Shown here piece after piece: positions 1 to 11,483 of a stretch of 64,000 bases of DNA (position 1 is the first letter of the stretch; every line of letters starts with the position of its first letter). Made by a program: the position numbers and the translations under genes. The notes under the pieces are model-generated. The model searched no databases, was not told the DNA's origin, and saw nothing but the letters and a program-made list of their open reading frames with translations. Source of the DNA: Leptasterias polaris (Eukaryota; Echinodermata; Asteroidea; Forcipulatida; Asteriidae); NCBI GenBank assembly GCA_037783415.1, contig JAZGTN010000037.1, positions 248,001 through 312,000 of the forward strand, in the 5' to 3' direction.

Positions 1-466
1 CAACTGAAGGTAGGTCTTGAGTTTGTCGAAATGCAGACTTTCTTTTTAAAGATATTTAAACAAAAAAGTCGCATCCCCTTTAGGTGACGCCCTGGCTACC
101 GCTTCCCAGCAGGTTGTATCGTAAACTGGGGTATACGATCCCTGGCTACATGGCAGTTACAGGTTGTATGGCTTCTGTCAGGCACCCCGACCAAAGATAT
201 TGACCAAATAGAGAGGTTTATCAAATATAGATCAAATGCATATTGACTGAAATTGTACTCGAACTCTACTTTAAGTACTCGTGGTCAAAGTACGGTTGTC
301 TATATAATGTTGCGCTGATGTAAATTGATGTCAGTTGTTATCCAAAAATAGACAAATAAAGAACTGAAAAGTAAAATTTAAGTTGTCTTTGATGTATTCT
401 TTTTTAATGTCAAATAAGTGGAATGGTATGTTGAATTTGTCTTTATTAATACTATTATATGCACAG
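1..466. other. presumed intron sequence, nothing else recognised
   Basis: No convincing exon or repeat was recognised upstream of the first exon acceptor. It is probably an intron of the CNBD2-like gene. Confidence 0.35.
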
Positions 467-3400
467 ATGCTGAGCAGAACAACACCGTCCAGTTACCAAC
501 GGGACAGAAGAAAACTGTGGCAACTGAAATAGTAGATGAAATCATCAGAAATGAGGTACGTCAGGGGACGCGTCGGTGAAGGAGAAATTGTTACTAAATA
601 TTAAAACAAACAAATGGGGAACTATCAACTCTTCATTTTGGTTGATACCTTCAATATCAGATTTCGGATTGTTGTTATAGGTAGGGTCATAAATTGGTAT
701 TTGTCAGCGTAATGCAATGAAAGTCACACGTGATAGTTTCGGTTTGCTGAGAAAACAGCAAAAATGTCACCGTATTTTTAGAACGTCGCATCTATTTAGC
801 GAGGTAACAGCGAATGGGCACCAACCCTCAGAAATCTTAGAAAAGATTCATACACGAATAGCTTTTGGATGTCTAGGGTATTCTTTCTCAAATTAGTTTA
901 AACTATCAACAGCTGCAGTGATTTTCACTAAGTTAGGCCATACATTTTTGGAGTACCTACCAATCTATATTCCTACTTTTAATCAATATTTTTCCCGGTC
1001 AATTTTAGCAAAATAGTATCTCATTTGTCTTTCATACAGGCGTAATAAAATAATTTATAAACTCTGCAGTTGAAACCGGCATTCAATTTCAATTCGAGGC
1101 ATACAAACTTATAAAGCATTGTATTCAATTTAACTTCTAAGGCTTTTTTGTTTTAGCCATGCGAAACATTTCGATATTTCTGCGAACTCAGTGCCGTTCA
1201 AGAGGATTGTTGAATTAAACGGTTATCTTCTTTATTTGTCGACGCAAGAGAACATGATGCTTACACATTCATGAAAAGGACATGTTGTTGCCTTGGACTG
1301 GGCGATTTGGAGTTACAAATGTTGTTCTACATGGCGGACCGTTTTAGTTCTCGAAGTATAAGGAAAACCGCACAATTTTGAGGCGTTTGTGTGGATCGTT
1401 ATATCGATCGACATCTTTCCGACCATTATTAATTTCAAACGCTTTTTATAGCCCAAAGCGCCCAATACTAGGCAACGTGTCCCTTTAATTTAAATGAAAT
1501 TGAATTCCTGTGTTGACCATGGCCCAATTCCATAGACCGAGCTGCTAAACTTACAGAACATTGCTTAACACTTTTCTGTTTAGCAAAAATGTGCAGGATA
1601 CCAGTCACAAATCATTGTACATGTTACATGTTACTTTGGCTGGTAACCTTAATCTGGTAAGCATAATGAAGCTGTGCTTAGCTACTTGTTGTGTTTTATA
1701 AGCAGTTCCATGAAATTTGGCCCAGCTGTCAATTTCGCGCGAAATAGAAAAACGCAACATTTTAATTGGCCGCTTATTTGCCGAAAATGACTGGAAAAAA
1801 CCTGAGGTGATGGAGCCTATTTGTTATCATGCACTAAATGGACCAGAATGCGAAGGTCAAAAGTTAACGGGTTCATCCCCTTGAACGGGTTTTTTCACTG
1901 AAAGACTGACCCCAAAAGTCATTGAGCTATCTCATTAAAAATAAATAATTGACAAGACTAATTTTATTTGCAAAGCAAAGTTCATTGCATAGACCATTCA
2001 CCTGATACACTTTTGGCTGTTTATACAGATTTATTTTTGTACCAAGACAAACGACCTCCCTTTTTATGTTTGAAATATCATATGAAAAGATTAATTCTAT
2101 GTTTAATCTATGATTAATTCTATGTTTTTTATCATATGAAAAGATTAATTCTATGTTTTTGCAGGAAGATGGAATCGAGCCAGTCTGGGTCAAAGTTCAA
2201 ACCTTAACCAAAGGGTCATATTTTGTGAGTATCTACAGTATTTGCAACATAATTTAGTAAGCAATTTGAGTGTGAAAGTAGACTTTCTGCTTGTTCTCAC
2301 CCACACTCCTGCTCTCCTAAGATGAAAGAGCCATTCCAACAGTTTTATTTCCACGTATCCCTTGAACTCTTTGTGTGGTGCATGTTTCCCTCCATCCTAC
2401 AATCTAGACTGTTCAAGAGGAATATCAATTCCTACGTTTAGCTCCCTTGGTTATTTTCATCTCCAATGTTTTATTATTGGAGCTATAATAATGGCTTTTA
2501 GCCTTCTTTGAAGCAAACGTGCATTTTTTTAAAACCCTGAACCAACTGCCTTTACAATGTTCACTGTATTTGTTTTCTGTTTGTTTTAATTGGCCACGAC
2601 GGTATTCTTGTACAATAACATGTTTGGTTCTTAATCAATCACTATAGAAAACGGTAAACAATTTGGAGTTCTATTCCACGAGTATACAGAATTTGTAGGC
2701 CTACTTTGGTAAATAAATTAATTTAATATTTAGAAATGAAACGCATCGACTAATGACATTTATCTTTATACATATCAAGTAACCCAAGCTATTTATGTAT
2801 AATGTATATATTTATTCCTTTAGACTCAAAAGTGTTCACGTAATTATATTATTTTTATTACTAAAGGCCCAAAACTTTCAAATTCAACGGGTTTTTATGA
2901 GAACATTTAATTAATCAAATTACTAATGACTATAAAGTGTTTGCTGTTTTTTGTGCTAAACTAAATGTCTTTGTATGTGTTTGTTTTAAATTGTGAATAC
3001 AGGGGTTATCTGACATGCTGTTTGATCTCCAACCGAGTTTCGCGGTGGTGAGCAACGGGGCGGAGTGCATTCTCATGTCGAAGAAGTTCTACCGGGAACA
3101 TGCCACTACTAAGATGCTCGGACGCTTACGCAGAGAGGTATAAGGGCTTCCGTTTATAGGACCTCATTTTACTGTATACTTAATCCCCTGCTCAGATAGC
3201 TCAAATATTGTTTCCATTCACAAATTGGTTTGGGAAGATTTATCTTAGGTGATTATCGGTGATGTTAGATAAATATAACGGTCTGTCTCAATCGCTTTGT
3301 TAGGTTACAAGGAAATTAAGGGCAGTGCCGAAACGAAGGTAGAATTTTAGGGGGGCACAAAGGGTGCACACTTTTGTAAAGGAGACATTTCTCGACACTT

Positions 3401-3840
3401 AAAACTGTAGTTTCCGTTTCATTGTTTACTAATGCACTCAAATAGCGTTCAAATTTGCAGCAGCTTCTCCCAAAATCTCTAGTAGAGCTTGCTCTGCTAA
3501 ACTGAATGCCAATTTGGCATGGCTAAATGAACGACTTATACGTTTAATTGAACATAATAGTATAATATATAAATTTGCATGCGTTCAAATTGAATGACGG
3601 TTTCAAGCGACGAGGGGAAAAAACCGCTTGAATACGATGAAAGTGAAATAGGCTGCGTTTTTGCCAAAAATGACTGTGCAAACTTATTTTTTGTTGTTCT
3701 TATCTCAGGAGCAGAGTTATCCAAATGATCAAGAGCTTCAGAAGAACCTGGAGGTCAAACTCGAATGGGACGCCTACAAGAAGAGCGCCCTCTTAAATAC
3801 GCTGAAGCGTAGTAGAAAGAGAAACAACCAGCCACGTTGA
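467..3840 (+). CDS. 3' part of a cyclic-nucleotide-binding-domain protein gene (CNBD2-like), four coding exons
   Basis: Four exons with good splice borders can be joined in phase: 467-555, 2165-2224, 3003-3137 and 3709-3840 (TGA 3838-3840). Acceptors read gcacag, tttgcag, atacag and tctcag; donors read gtacgt, gtgagt, gtataa. The joined product ends with a piece of a cNMP-binding fold, VKVQTLTKGSYFGLSDMLF followed by FAVVSNGAECILMSKKFY, then a basic coiled tail ending in NNQPR. The 135-nt exon and the last exon are clearly homologous to the last two exons of the minus-strand gene at 36.7-49.3 kb, whose equivalent penultimate exon is also 135 nt. Earlier exons lie upstream of the window. By family knowledge CNBD2 is a putative cAMP-binding protein linked to sperm function in mammals; the role here is inference. 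The first exon (467-555) is the least certain because it is low in complexity. Confidence 0.65.
1545..1730. repeat. MITE-like repeat, family B (GCTGCTTA / cccaattt ends)
   Basis: This intron stretch carries gctgctaaac at one end and ataagcagttccatgaaatt at the other, with gcaggataccagtcacaaat between. Related copies with the same inverted ends and the 'ataccagtcaca' core occur near 40,020-40,205, 41,040-41,160, 52,025-52,110, 52,450-52,670, 59,650-59,785 and 61,600-61,805. It looks like a short non-autonomous element with weak terminal inverted repeats; the class is not determined. Confidence 0.5.
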
Positions 3841-4006
3841 CGAACTTCCGAAAGCATGTCTTCATCAAGTTTTAGATAATTGAATCCCAACTTGTTGCTG
3901 TCTTTCAAATTCCCTCTTTAATGGTTGATAGTCTGTACAGGCTCCCGCCATTGTAGATCGCAACCCGTCTTCCTCTTTTTACTCGCTTAGCCCCAGGAAA
4001 CACTGA

Positions 4007-4012
4007 AATAAA
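4007..4012 (+). promoter_or_regulatory. polyadenylation signal of the first CNBD2-like gene
   Basis: AATAAA lies 167 bases after the stop codon of the gene ending at 3840, followed by a T/G-rich stretch. It fits a short 3' UTR. Confidence 0.55.
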
Positions 4013-5248
4013 CAGAACTCGCTGTCGGTTGTAAGATTTTCTTTGTTTTTTTTATGTGCGCACCTGCGGGTTTTGTGTTTTCCTTGTTTTGTTTTTCTTC
4101 TTTTTTGCCCGAAAATGGCTTATAATCGCAGGTTGTCGCATCTCTCTCAATCCAAAGCTCTGGATACCTTTTCTCACAGACATGCTGGGGGAAATGGTGC
4201 GGCAAGATCGATCCCCACTGGGAACGAGGCTGTGTGACCCGGGATCTGGGATCGTTCAAACAGGTTTATACCTTTCCACTGATTGAGAAACAAACCGCTC
4301 TGGTTGGCATGGACGGCCGAATGTTAACAAAACATTCAATCGTGTTGATAAATTTGGTGAACAAGTTCAATGTTTCTGCAAACTTCTAATTTAAAAAAAA
4401 TCCATCCCATGATTGATTGGCTGCTTTGTTTCAAACAAGTTCACGACTGCTTTTGAATATTTGTGTAATTCTTTCAAACTGTTTTTGTCTGGATTTGGTT
4501 TACATTTATGGCTTCCCATAGTTTTTCAACCTTCTTTGGTTGACAAAACCTTGGGGTTTAGTAGTTGCAACGTGGATAAGATGAATGACTGCAAGGGTGT
4601 TATATCTCAACAACATTAAAAAGATAAGTTCAATCAGTTTCCCAAAAGATCAATGTTTGTTTATAAGTTATAGACTTTTTTGTAATCAGCTGCAATATTA
4701 TTTGTACATACTTTAAGATATTTTAGAGCCAAAGAATTGTCTTCGTTTGAATATTTTGCTAGATCAAAATATAATGTTTATTTTCTTCTCTTTAACAGTT
4801 ATTTATTTACTGTAGATAATCATGTCAAAATTAGTTATTTATTGAGAAACACACATATCCCAAGGATTTATACTGTTTTGCAGAAGTAATGAAATAGAAA
4901 GTTTCTATCGGACTCTTTTTTCATCCGTCATTGAGGAAGTTTGTTTGATGTTTTTTCATAAACGAATTCAGTTTTGTGATGCAGTCATTTTCCCAAAGAT
5001 AGAGGCCTTTAATGAAAGTGAAAAAAAAATGGTGCAAGATGCCATTGTAGTTGATACCTTCGACGAAACTTTGTTTAAACGTCCAATGACGTCACGTTTT
5101 CAAATTTTATTTAGGTTGGTACATTTTTGTACAGAAGTAATTTAGTCCGGAAAGATATTCAGTTAGACCTTTTGACTTACGCAAACATTCCGGTTTTGGA
5201 ATGTACGCATTCCATTTATCCACACATCCATTTGTTGCTGATATCCAA
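4013..5248. other. AT-rich intergenic stretch
   Basis: No gene was recognised. Part of it (about 4945-5110) resembles the right arm of the hairpin element that follows (shared words such as tgtgatgca and tgacgtca), so it is probably an old relative of that element. Confidence 0.4.
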
Positions 5249-5743
5249 TGACGTCATGTTTCAAATTTCTGAAAGAGTATCAAAGATTACACCATTTTAA
5301 CGCGAAGTTAGAGGCTTGTAATGTTTCCCCGCTTTGATAGGAGTAGAAAAAGAGGAGTAGAAAACAACTACATCACAAAACTCAGTTTGATATTTGAGAC
5401 CCTCTATAAATTGGGGGGAAAACCTGTTTTATGGTGTTTTACTGTTTAAGTAAGCATATAATTTTTATGTCATTAAAAAAAAGTTTCAAGTTTCATCATT
5501 TCAATAAGCAAAACATCCTTGATCATAATTGACTTCTATGCCTACTTTTTCGTCATTATGTACCGTTCAAAAGAGGGGCTCTATAGAGGTCAACTTCGGT
5601 TTGTGATGCACTCGTTTTCAAATAATAGAATCCTTTATCAAAGTGGGAAAGAAACTACAAGTCTCTAACCTCACGTTAAAAAGATGTAAAATGTCACTTT
5701 ATTTGATACTCTTTCAGACCCAAATTTGAAACGTGACGTCATC
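5249..5743. mobile_element. hairpin (long inverted repeat) element
   Basis: The arms at about 5249-5385 and 5590-5743 are imperfect inverted copies of each other. Both carry tgacgtca at the outer edge, then tttgaaa/tttcaaa, gaaagagtatcaaa and its complement, and tgtgatgca/tacatcaca near the loop. There is no coding sequence. The structure fits a non-autonomous DNA transposon; no clear target duplication was found. Confidence 0.55.
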
Positions 5744-5764
5744 ATCATAAATTTGGACATTTAA

Positions 5765-6258
5765 ATGCCCTGTTCACTATTGGTAAGATCGAAAAACACA
5801 AATGTTCACAGATTCACACATAACTTACATACATACATACATATAAGGCATTTATAAAGCGCCACTACATCAAGAACGCAGCGCATTAGATAGGGTATAA
5901 ATAATTTTTGATACACTTCTTGAATTTGCATAAAGAGTCTGATTCTCTGATGGAGATAGTGAGTGCATTCCAGGTATGGGGAGCGAAATGAGAAAAGGTG
6001 CGACTTGATGCTTCCTTAAAATATTTCTGCCTAAAATGCTATCGTTTCTGAGAAATGAGTAAAACAATAGTCTTTATCACGCGCAATAATAAACTCGATG
6101 TTTGAAAAACAGAAAACACATGAGGTCTCTTTTCACTATTTTCTCGTGACCTCGATGACCAATTGAGCTCAAACTTTCACAGGTTTGTTCATGCATATGT
6201 TGAATCACACAAAATGTGGACACTGATTTTGAGCTGTTACCAAAAGTATACAATGCCT
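5765..6258. mobile_element. TTAA-flanked MITE, family A, carrying a nested insertion
   Basis: TTAA at 5761-5764 and 6259-6262 flanks the element. The inner ends are weakly inverted (ATGCCCTGTTCACTATTGGT against AGGCATTGTATACTTTTGGT). It matches the copy at 23,604-23,958 along its length except for an extra block at about 5826-6012. That block starts with a tacatacatacat tract and then gcgccactacatc, and looks like the minus-strand 3' tail of a SINE or L2-like element. TTAA duplication suggests a piggyBac-type source. Confidence 0.65.
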
Positions 6259-6358
6259 TTAAAGGGTATTAAAAACAGTGACATTTTACACCTTTTTAAG
6301 CTGAAGTATAGAGACTTGTATTTTGTTTCCATTTTCATAAATAAGGACTCAATCTATA

Positions 6359-7083
6359 GGCTGTGCAAGTCTCGCGCGTAAGCGAACTTCCGGGACCATC
6401 GTGGTCCCAACCATATGGAGTTTTACGTTGGCAAGATTTTGTTTCGTCTATAATTTTAGTTTAACGTACTTTATGACCATGAAAATTAAATATGTTGTTG
6501 GGAATGTAGTACTAAGTGATAAAAAATATGAAAGTAAAATCAATTCAACAATGCAACGAAGAAAACCCAAGAATTAAACTTGACCTCTGCTTCCGGTTAC
6601 TTGCAAAAAATTAAGAATTTGTGCCCACCTCCGATCACCAAATTTGTTTTGGTCGCGCGATGATAATCACAAGACGCTGTAATTGCCAGACGCTAAGCCT
6701 TTACATTGTAGTCTACGGTTGTCGAGGCGTCAGCGTCCTCTTTAAACTGCGTCACACGTTAATTCGTACGCCCGTGCGATCATCGCGCGTCTGCGTTTAA
6801 ACCTGCTTTAGTGGTTGCACGTATTCAGGCATGGATTTACAAAAGGGTTATCAAAATAGGCATCCTTGTCCCAGAGGGTTGTTTTTGTTTCAACAAAAAC
6901 TAACAAATAAATTGTGTGTTTATTATGAAAGCTAAAACTCATTTTATGCAAATTGTAATGAGTATTTTTGTTGGTCAGATTGTTTCATAGATCTAATTTA
7001 AAAACAATGATTTGATTTCAGAAAAAATATGTTCTTCACTTGACGTGTTTTCTCGCTCCGATACGCGCGAGACTTGCACAGCC
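6359..7083. mobile_element. non-autonomous DNA transposon with 20-bp inverted ends and TA flanks
   Basis: The left end GGCTGTGCAAGTCTCGCGCG and the right end CGCGCGAGACTTGCACAGCC are perfect inverted repeats about 725 bp apart. TA flanks both sides (6357-6358 and 7084-7085). A second right-end fragment occurs at about 40,945-40,970. TA duplication is typical of Tc1/mariner-like transposition. No transposase ORF is present. Confidence 0.7.
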
Positions 7084-7086
7084 TAT

Positions 7087-7906
7087 TGGAAAATGGGTGG
7101 ATGACAAAACTGTATTTGACTTTTGTAGCCCTTAGTAAATACTAGTAAAAGGAAGAACAATTTACTGAAAGTTGTTTCGTAGACACACCCTCGATCATAT
7201 CCGTGGTCCAAACCAAAGATCGGCGCTGAAGGCACAAGATGGGGAACTTGGGCTAAAATAAGAAATATACAATGAACGCCATTTCAACTCGTTTGATGCA
7301 ACAATAGATCAGTGCAGACAATTACCATTTCTATCAAAGATACATTTGCTTGCTGAAATGGCACCCATGCGTATCATTTCACGTCCCAACAAACTAGGTT
7401 TCCAGTTCCCCATTGTTTGGTCCACATTTTGGTGCTCGATATGGGGCATGGTGTACCCCCCTTCTATTGTGTCTTCAGTTTTTTCTGAGAATCTAAGGAA
7501 TTCTTTAGAGGATTTTAAGTGGAGTACTTCTGTACAAGAGGAAAAGTATATTATAGGTTTAAATGGGAATATTTCGTGCGGCACCCTTTGCCACATGATA
7601 TCATTTTTTATCAACCTTAATTTTGTCACAGACAGGTCAAGGTATCTTCAGCAGTCACTGGGGGCGTCAGGGTGAATTTAGACCAAGATGTAAAAAAAGT
7701 GCAAAACAGGTTTCCGTATGAATTTTGTTATGTGCTTCATGCAATTTCAGAGAGCCTCCTTCAAAAACGAACATTCCAAAAGTATAAATAATCTTGTGGA
7801 ATAATTGAACACAACCACAACCATTGTCAGACATTAGGAGTCTGCGGAGCCAAGTGAATTTAAGAGCGTTCATGTAATCTCTGACATTTATACGAAGCCC
7901 TCCTTT
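7087..7906. other. unassigned stretch
   Basis: Open frames here on both strands lack recognisable domains. A sub-segment around 7425-7515 (tgctcgatatggggcatggt) resembles one around 61,440-61,505 (gctcgatgtgggggcaccgt), so it is probably part of a dispersed repeat rather than a gene. Confidence 0.35.
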
Positions 7907-8354
7907 AAATTTTTCCATCGTGGGTCCACGTGACTACCAGGTGACTATCACATGACTCCGAAGGAAATTCGACCTTTGGGAGGCATACCGCAGTTGCCAA
8001 AATGTATACGTTGCTTCATCCACAGTCGCGAGACCAGATAACTACGATAATATCCTTTTTCAGTTCCATTCTTGATTTACTAAGCAAAGCCTGTACATAG
8101 ACAGCTGGTTGAGGTATCCAATCATTTTTCTTTGCCAACAAATCATCACATGGTCATCATGTGACAGTCACGTGGCCGTTTCAGAAAAAAAATGCGCCTG
8201 AAAAATTGAAAAGGCGACAGAAGAAAATTGAAAAGGCGACGGAAGAAAATTGAAAAGGCGACGGACAAAATTGAAAAGGCGACGGACAAAATTGAAAAGG
8301 CGACGGACAAAATTGAAAAGGCGACGGAAGGAGTGGCACATATTGAACACCATA
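7907..8354. mobile_element. foldback (TU-like) element with minisatellite arm, truncated copy
   Basis: The right part (about 8205-8335) is a tandem array of a 21-bp unit, attgaaaaggcgacggacaaa, with a few 23-bp variants. It is followed by the element end ggagtggcacat...gaacaccata. The unique middle (7920-8200) is the inverted match of the middle of the complete copy at 27,786-28,462. The left minisatellite arm is missing here, with only aatttttccatcg kept. Sea urchin TU elements are foldback elements with such modular arms; assignment to that group is inference. Apparent protein frames across the array are artefacts of the repeat. Confidence 0.7.
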
Positions 8355-8461
8355 CAAGAGTGCACCCAATGCCAAACTTGAGGGAGTCCGCTAACACCAA
8401 GATGCGGCAGCAGTGGGTAACTATAAAACCAGTCGACGCTATCAACGCGACAAACATTTAA

Positions 8462-10315
8462 AGGGACACACCGGTTAACTGTTTGCGTAATTTAGTCACA
8501 AGTAGAATCATAGCCAATTATTTCTAGATGGTTTGTATATATTTTTGTTAAAAAAATATCACGTATTTAACGAGAAATGACCGAAAAAACCCAAAATCGA
8601 TCAGAGGTCAGCGTATACGCTTTACCAGCCGTTGCAAGTGCAAATTTACGGGATACATGCTGCGCACTGTTGCAAGTAGACTGGTGCTCTGTTTATGTAA
8701 ATGTTTTACTACGGCAAGGCATGAGGATCCAGTCTACGTTATCCATCTGAAAGTGTGTATAAACAACGGACACGGAAACCAGTCAACTCGCCCCCAGCAA
8801 AGTCGCCAATTACAAAGTCACCAACTACAAAGTCGCCCCCTAGCAAAGTCGCCCCTCACATACAAACTCGCCCCTCTCAAAGTCGCCCCCACATGGAAAT
8901 TTAACAAAATTGGTGTGATTGGAATTTAGGAGAACGAAATCTATCTTGAGGGAACAAAAGAGGAATTTTGGGGAACAAAATCTCATTGCGAGGGAACGAT
9001 CGAAAGCGTATAATTTAGGCCTAGTGAACGAAAGCTTATTTCGGATGAACGAAAGTATATTTCGGGCAAACAATTCAAAGTCGTATTTCGAGGAAACGAA
9101 AGCTTGTTTTTAGGGAACGAAATCCCCTTTCGGTGGAAATAACGCGTATTTTTATGGAACGAAAGCATATATTTTGTGCGAACAAAAACACATTTCGAGG
9201 AAATGACTGGGAATCTTCAGGGAACAAAAGCATATTTCTAGGAAACAAAATCGTATTTCGGGGGAAAGAAACCGTGTTCGAGGGAACAAAAACATATTTT
9301 CTAGGAAAAATCTATTTCATTAGCTATAGAAAAACACACTTTGTTCACAAAATAAAAAATAATATTTTATGTAACAAAATTATATTTTGATTGAATTAAA
9401 TAATATTTTGAGGAAACGAAATGATTTTGTTGGAATTTTGTGAGTCGAGAGATGGAAAAAGAAATTTCGAGTGAGGTATTTTTTCCACCTTTTAATTTTT
9501 TATTTCTTTTTCAGGGGGCTGTTTTTCTTTGGGGGGGGGCTCGTTATTTGTAATTTGTCACACAAATTGTTTAACCGTCAATATAAAAGTGGTATTCCTA
9601 TGTATTGACATAAATCTTATTTTATTACCAAGAAATTCGGTACAAATCGGGGGAAGGAACATACACAGAGCATTGAAACGTTGCGTTTTTGAAACAGCGG
9701 ATTCTATCGGCGCGGTTTACCGACTAACAACCCCGCAATGACAACAATGTAGTTGGTGGTCTGGCTCCCTACCCCTCCCACGTTCATGGGCTTCCAGGTA
9801 CAGCTATCTCTTGGCTCAGGGGTTTCCGTCGCGCTGAGCCCGGCCGAGACACTGCCAGCCAGCTACGCGATTGCCCCTGTGTGACGCGTATGCTAGCCCC
9901 CACGCTGTGTACTGTAAAACACGCTTCCGTTACTCGGACTCTCTGAAATAAAATCTTACGTTCGATTTTTTGTAATTATTTAATATTTACAAGTTGTATC
10001 CATAATTTAAATACGTATTTTCTTTTGTCACATACTCATAAATACTTGTTAAAAAACAGAGTTGAATTCGGTACAGTAATTAATTTTTATACGGCTGGAA
10101 GTAAAACTAACTCCAAAAATCACGAGGGTTATCCGAACCAAAATTGTGGTTCGGATAACCCATGTGACCTTCGTTTTTTGAAAAATGCTCAAAAACGGCC
10201 AAAATTGATAGTTTCTTTTAGGAACAGTTCTTCTCCAATATTCCTGGAAGACCTTTGGAATCATGTTTTAGTCAATTTTGTAGCCAAAATAGCCCAACGA
10301 AGCCGGTGTGTCCCT
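8462..10315. mobile_element. 1.85-kb TTAA-flanked non-autonomous element with internal degenerate tandem repeats
   Basis: TTAA flanks both ends (8458-8461 and 10316-10319). The ends AGGGACACACCGG and CCGGTGTGTCCCT are perfect inverted repeats. Inside are a degenerate caaagtcgcccc repeat (about 8790-8895) and a degenerate 20-25 bp repeat built on gaacgaaagcatatttcg (about 8930-9310). A unique part runs to the right end. A diverged, end-damaged copy in the same orientation is at about 32,795-33,990. No transposase was recognised. TTAA plus short ends suggests mobilisation by a piggyBac-type enzyme (inference). Confidence 0.7.
8930..9310 (+). repeat. degenerate tandem repeat (gaacgaaag unit)
   Basis: Repeated variants of gaacgaaagcatatttcgag spaced 20-25 bp occur across the block, for example near 8995, 9028, 9102, 9157, 9223 and 9275. 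It is internal to the TTAA-flanked element and is shared with the second copy at 32,810-33,000. Confidence 0.65.
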
Positions 10316-10319
10316 TTAA

Positions 10320-11069
10320 CGTCGGACTTGTACAGAAATCTAATCTACTGCAACATACGCTTTCTGGTTTAACCAGTCAGTCCTAATCAAGGATTTTCTT
10401 TGCACAGCGTGGAAAATCAAAGCGAGCGCACGAGAAACGTTCGTGAAAGAACGACTTCGACCGGCTACTAGTCAAGGCGAGGGGGGGAAAATTGCTCAGA
10501 TTGTGACACAAAGCTTAGCGCAGTCGTAAGTCTTCCTTTTATTCATAAATCATATTTTACATGTGCTAAGATTTCTCTAACTAAATATTTGTTACATTTC
10601 CAAACACTTTAAGATCTATTATTGTTGGTGTCATGTAATTAATGACTGCTGTTTAGGCCTCCAATATTAATACTAAAGATATTATGATGTACCAGTTGCA
10701 AGATAATGTATGTTAACTACTGTTTTCTTATGGCACATAATAATTGTTTTTTGTTCATGTGTGGTTGTTTCATACTAAACCTAGATCCCTTGAGCCATAT
10801 AACAGTCAGTGTACCCTGTTTCTTGTATGGTGTGGGACAGTGTCTAATGATTAGGAGAACGAAAATTATGTATTTCCCCCTCCCCTATTTTTGCCCATTT
10901 GAAGAGAACCATAATAACAAACAGTGAATGTATACTCATGTTGATTACTTACTCAATCATATCTCTGTTTTTTGTTTTGCTTATTTTGTAAGCAGATTAT
11001 ATCGCTTCTATTTGGTGGTGGAAGATGTGGTAATGGTAAACTACTAAACTAACCCCTGCATGCTTCAAA
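10320..11069. other. stretch upstream of the zinc-binding ORF
   Basis: No coding exon recognised. It probably holds the 5' region of the ORF at 11,070, but no TATA box was seen. Confidence 0.3.
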
Positions 11070-11393
11070 ATGGCAAGCTCCTCACCTTCAGATGTCCAGA
11101 CAACTGATTGGTCTAAATGTGTTCTTTGTCAGCTACACAGCAAAGAACAATTGACATGTCCCACTGATGCAGGTTATAAAACCATAGCTGAGAACATCCT
11201 CCAATTTAATGAACTCCACTGCATGCCAGTACAAATAGACGTCACAAGATTGGACCATGGAAATGGTGTGGAGTCCACATTTAAGGAACAGAATGCAAAG
11301 TGGCATAAATCCTGCTACTTGAAGTTTGGTAAAAGTAAACTGGAACGTGCCAAGGAGCAGAAGCAAGTTGCTGAAACACGGCAGAACAATTGA
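11070..11393 (+). CDS. small zinc-binding-type protein, 107 aa, function unknown
   Basis: An ATG with A at -3 opens an uninterrupted 107-codon frame. Visible zinc-ligand candidates are C17-x2-C20, C30, and H79-x2-C82 inside WHKSCYLKF. This layout (CxxC, then RLDxGxGxES, then WHKSC) resembles an N-terminal module seen in many predicted invertebrate proteins and transposon-related proteins. I cannot name a family. It ends in a charged tail (KLERAKEQKQ) and stops; the usual longer partner domain is absent, so it may be a truncated copy, a domesticated fragment or an exon of a longer gene. AATAAA at 11,478-11,483 follows 85 bases after the stop, which supports a real short transcript. Confidence 0.5.
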   Translation: MASSSPSDVQTTDWSKCVLCQLHSKEQLTCPTDAGYKTIAENILQFNELHCMPVQIDVTRLDHGNGVESTFKEQNAKWHKSCYLKFGKSKLERAKEQKQVAETRQNN

Positions 11394-11477
11394 TTTGTTG
11401 CATATAGATTACCTAATGTAGCATGCATATAAACATGTGTATTCACTGTATGTTTTTTGCATTTTATTTGGTTGACA

Positions 11478-11483
11478 AATAAA
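11478..11483 (+). promoter_or_regulatory. polyadenylation signal after the zinc-binding ORF
   Basis: AATAAA shortly after the stop codon at 11,393, in an AT-rich 3' region. Confidence 0.5.

Noticed and set aside
7309..7675. Genes on either strand of about 106-109 codons
   Set aside because: Overlapping frames on both strands, no domain, and partial similarity to a repeat-like stretch at 61.4 kb.
8146..8461. Frames with KIEKATD repeats as a coiled-coil protein
   Set aside because: Same minisatellite; no start context or conserved domain.
8920..9390. A protein rich in NESIFR/GNKS repeats
   Set aside because: It is the degenerate gaacgaaag tandem repeat inside a transposon.
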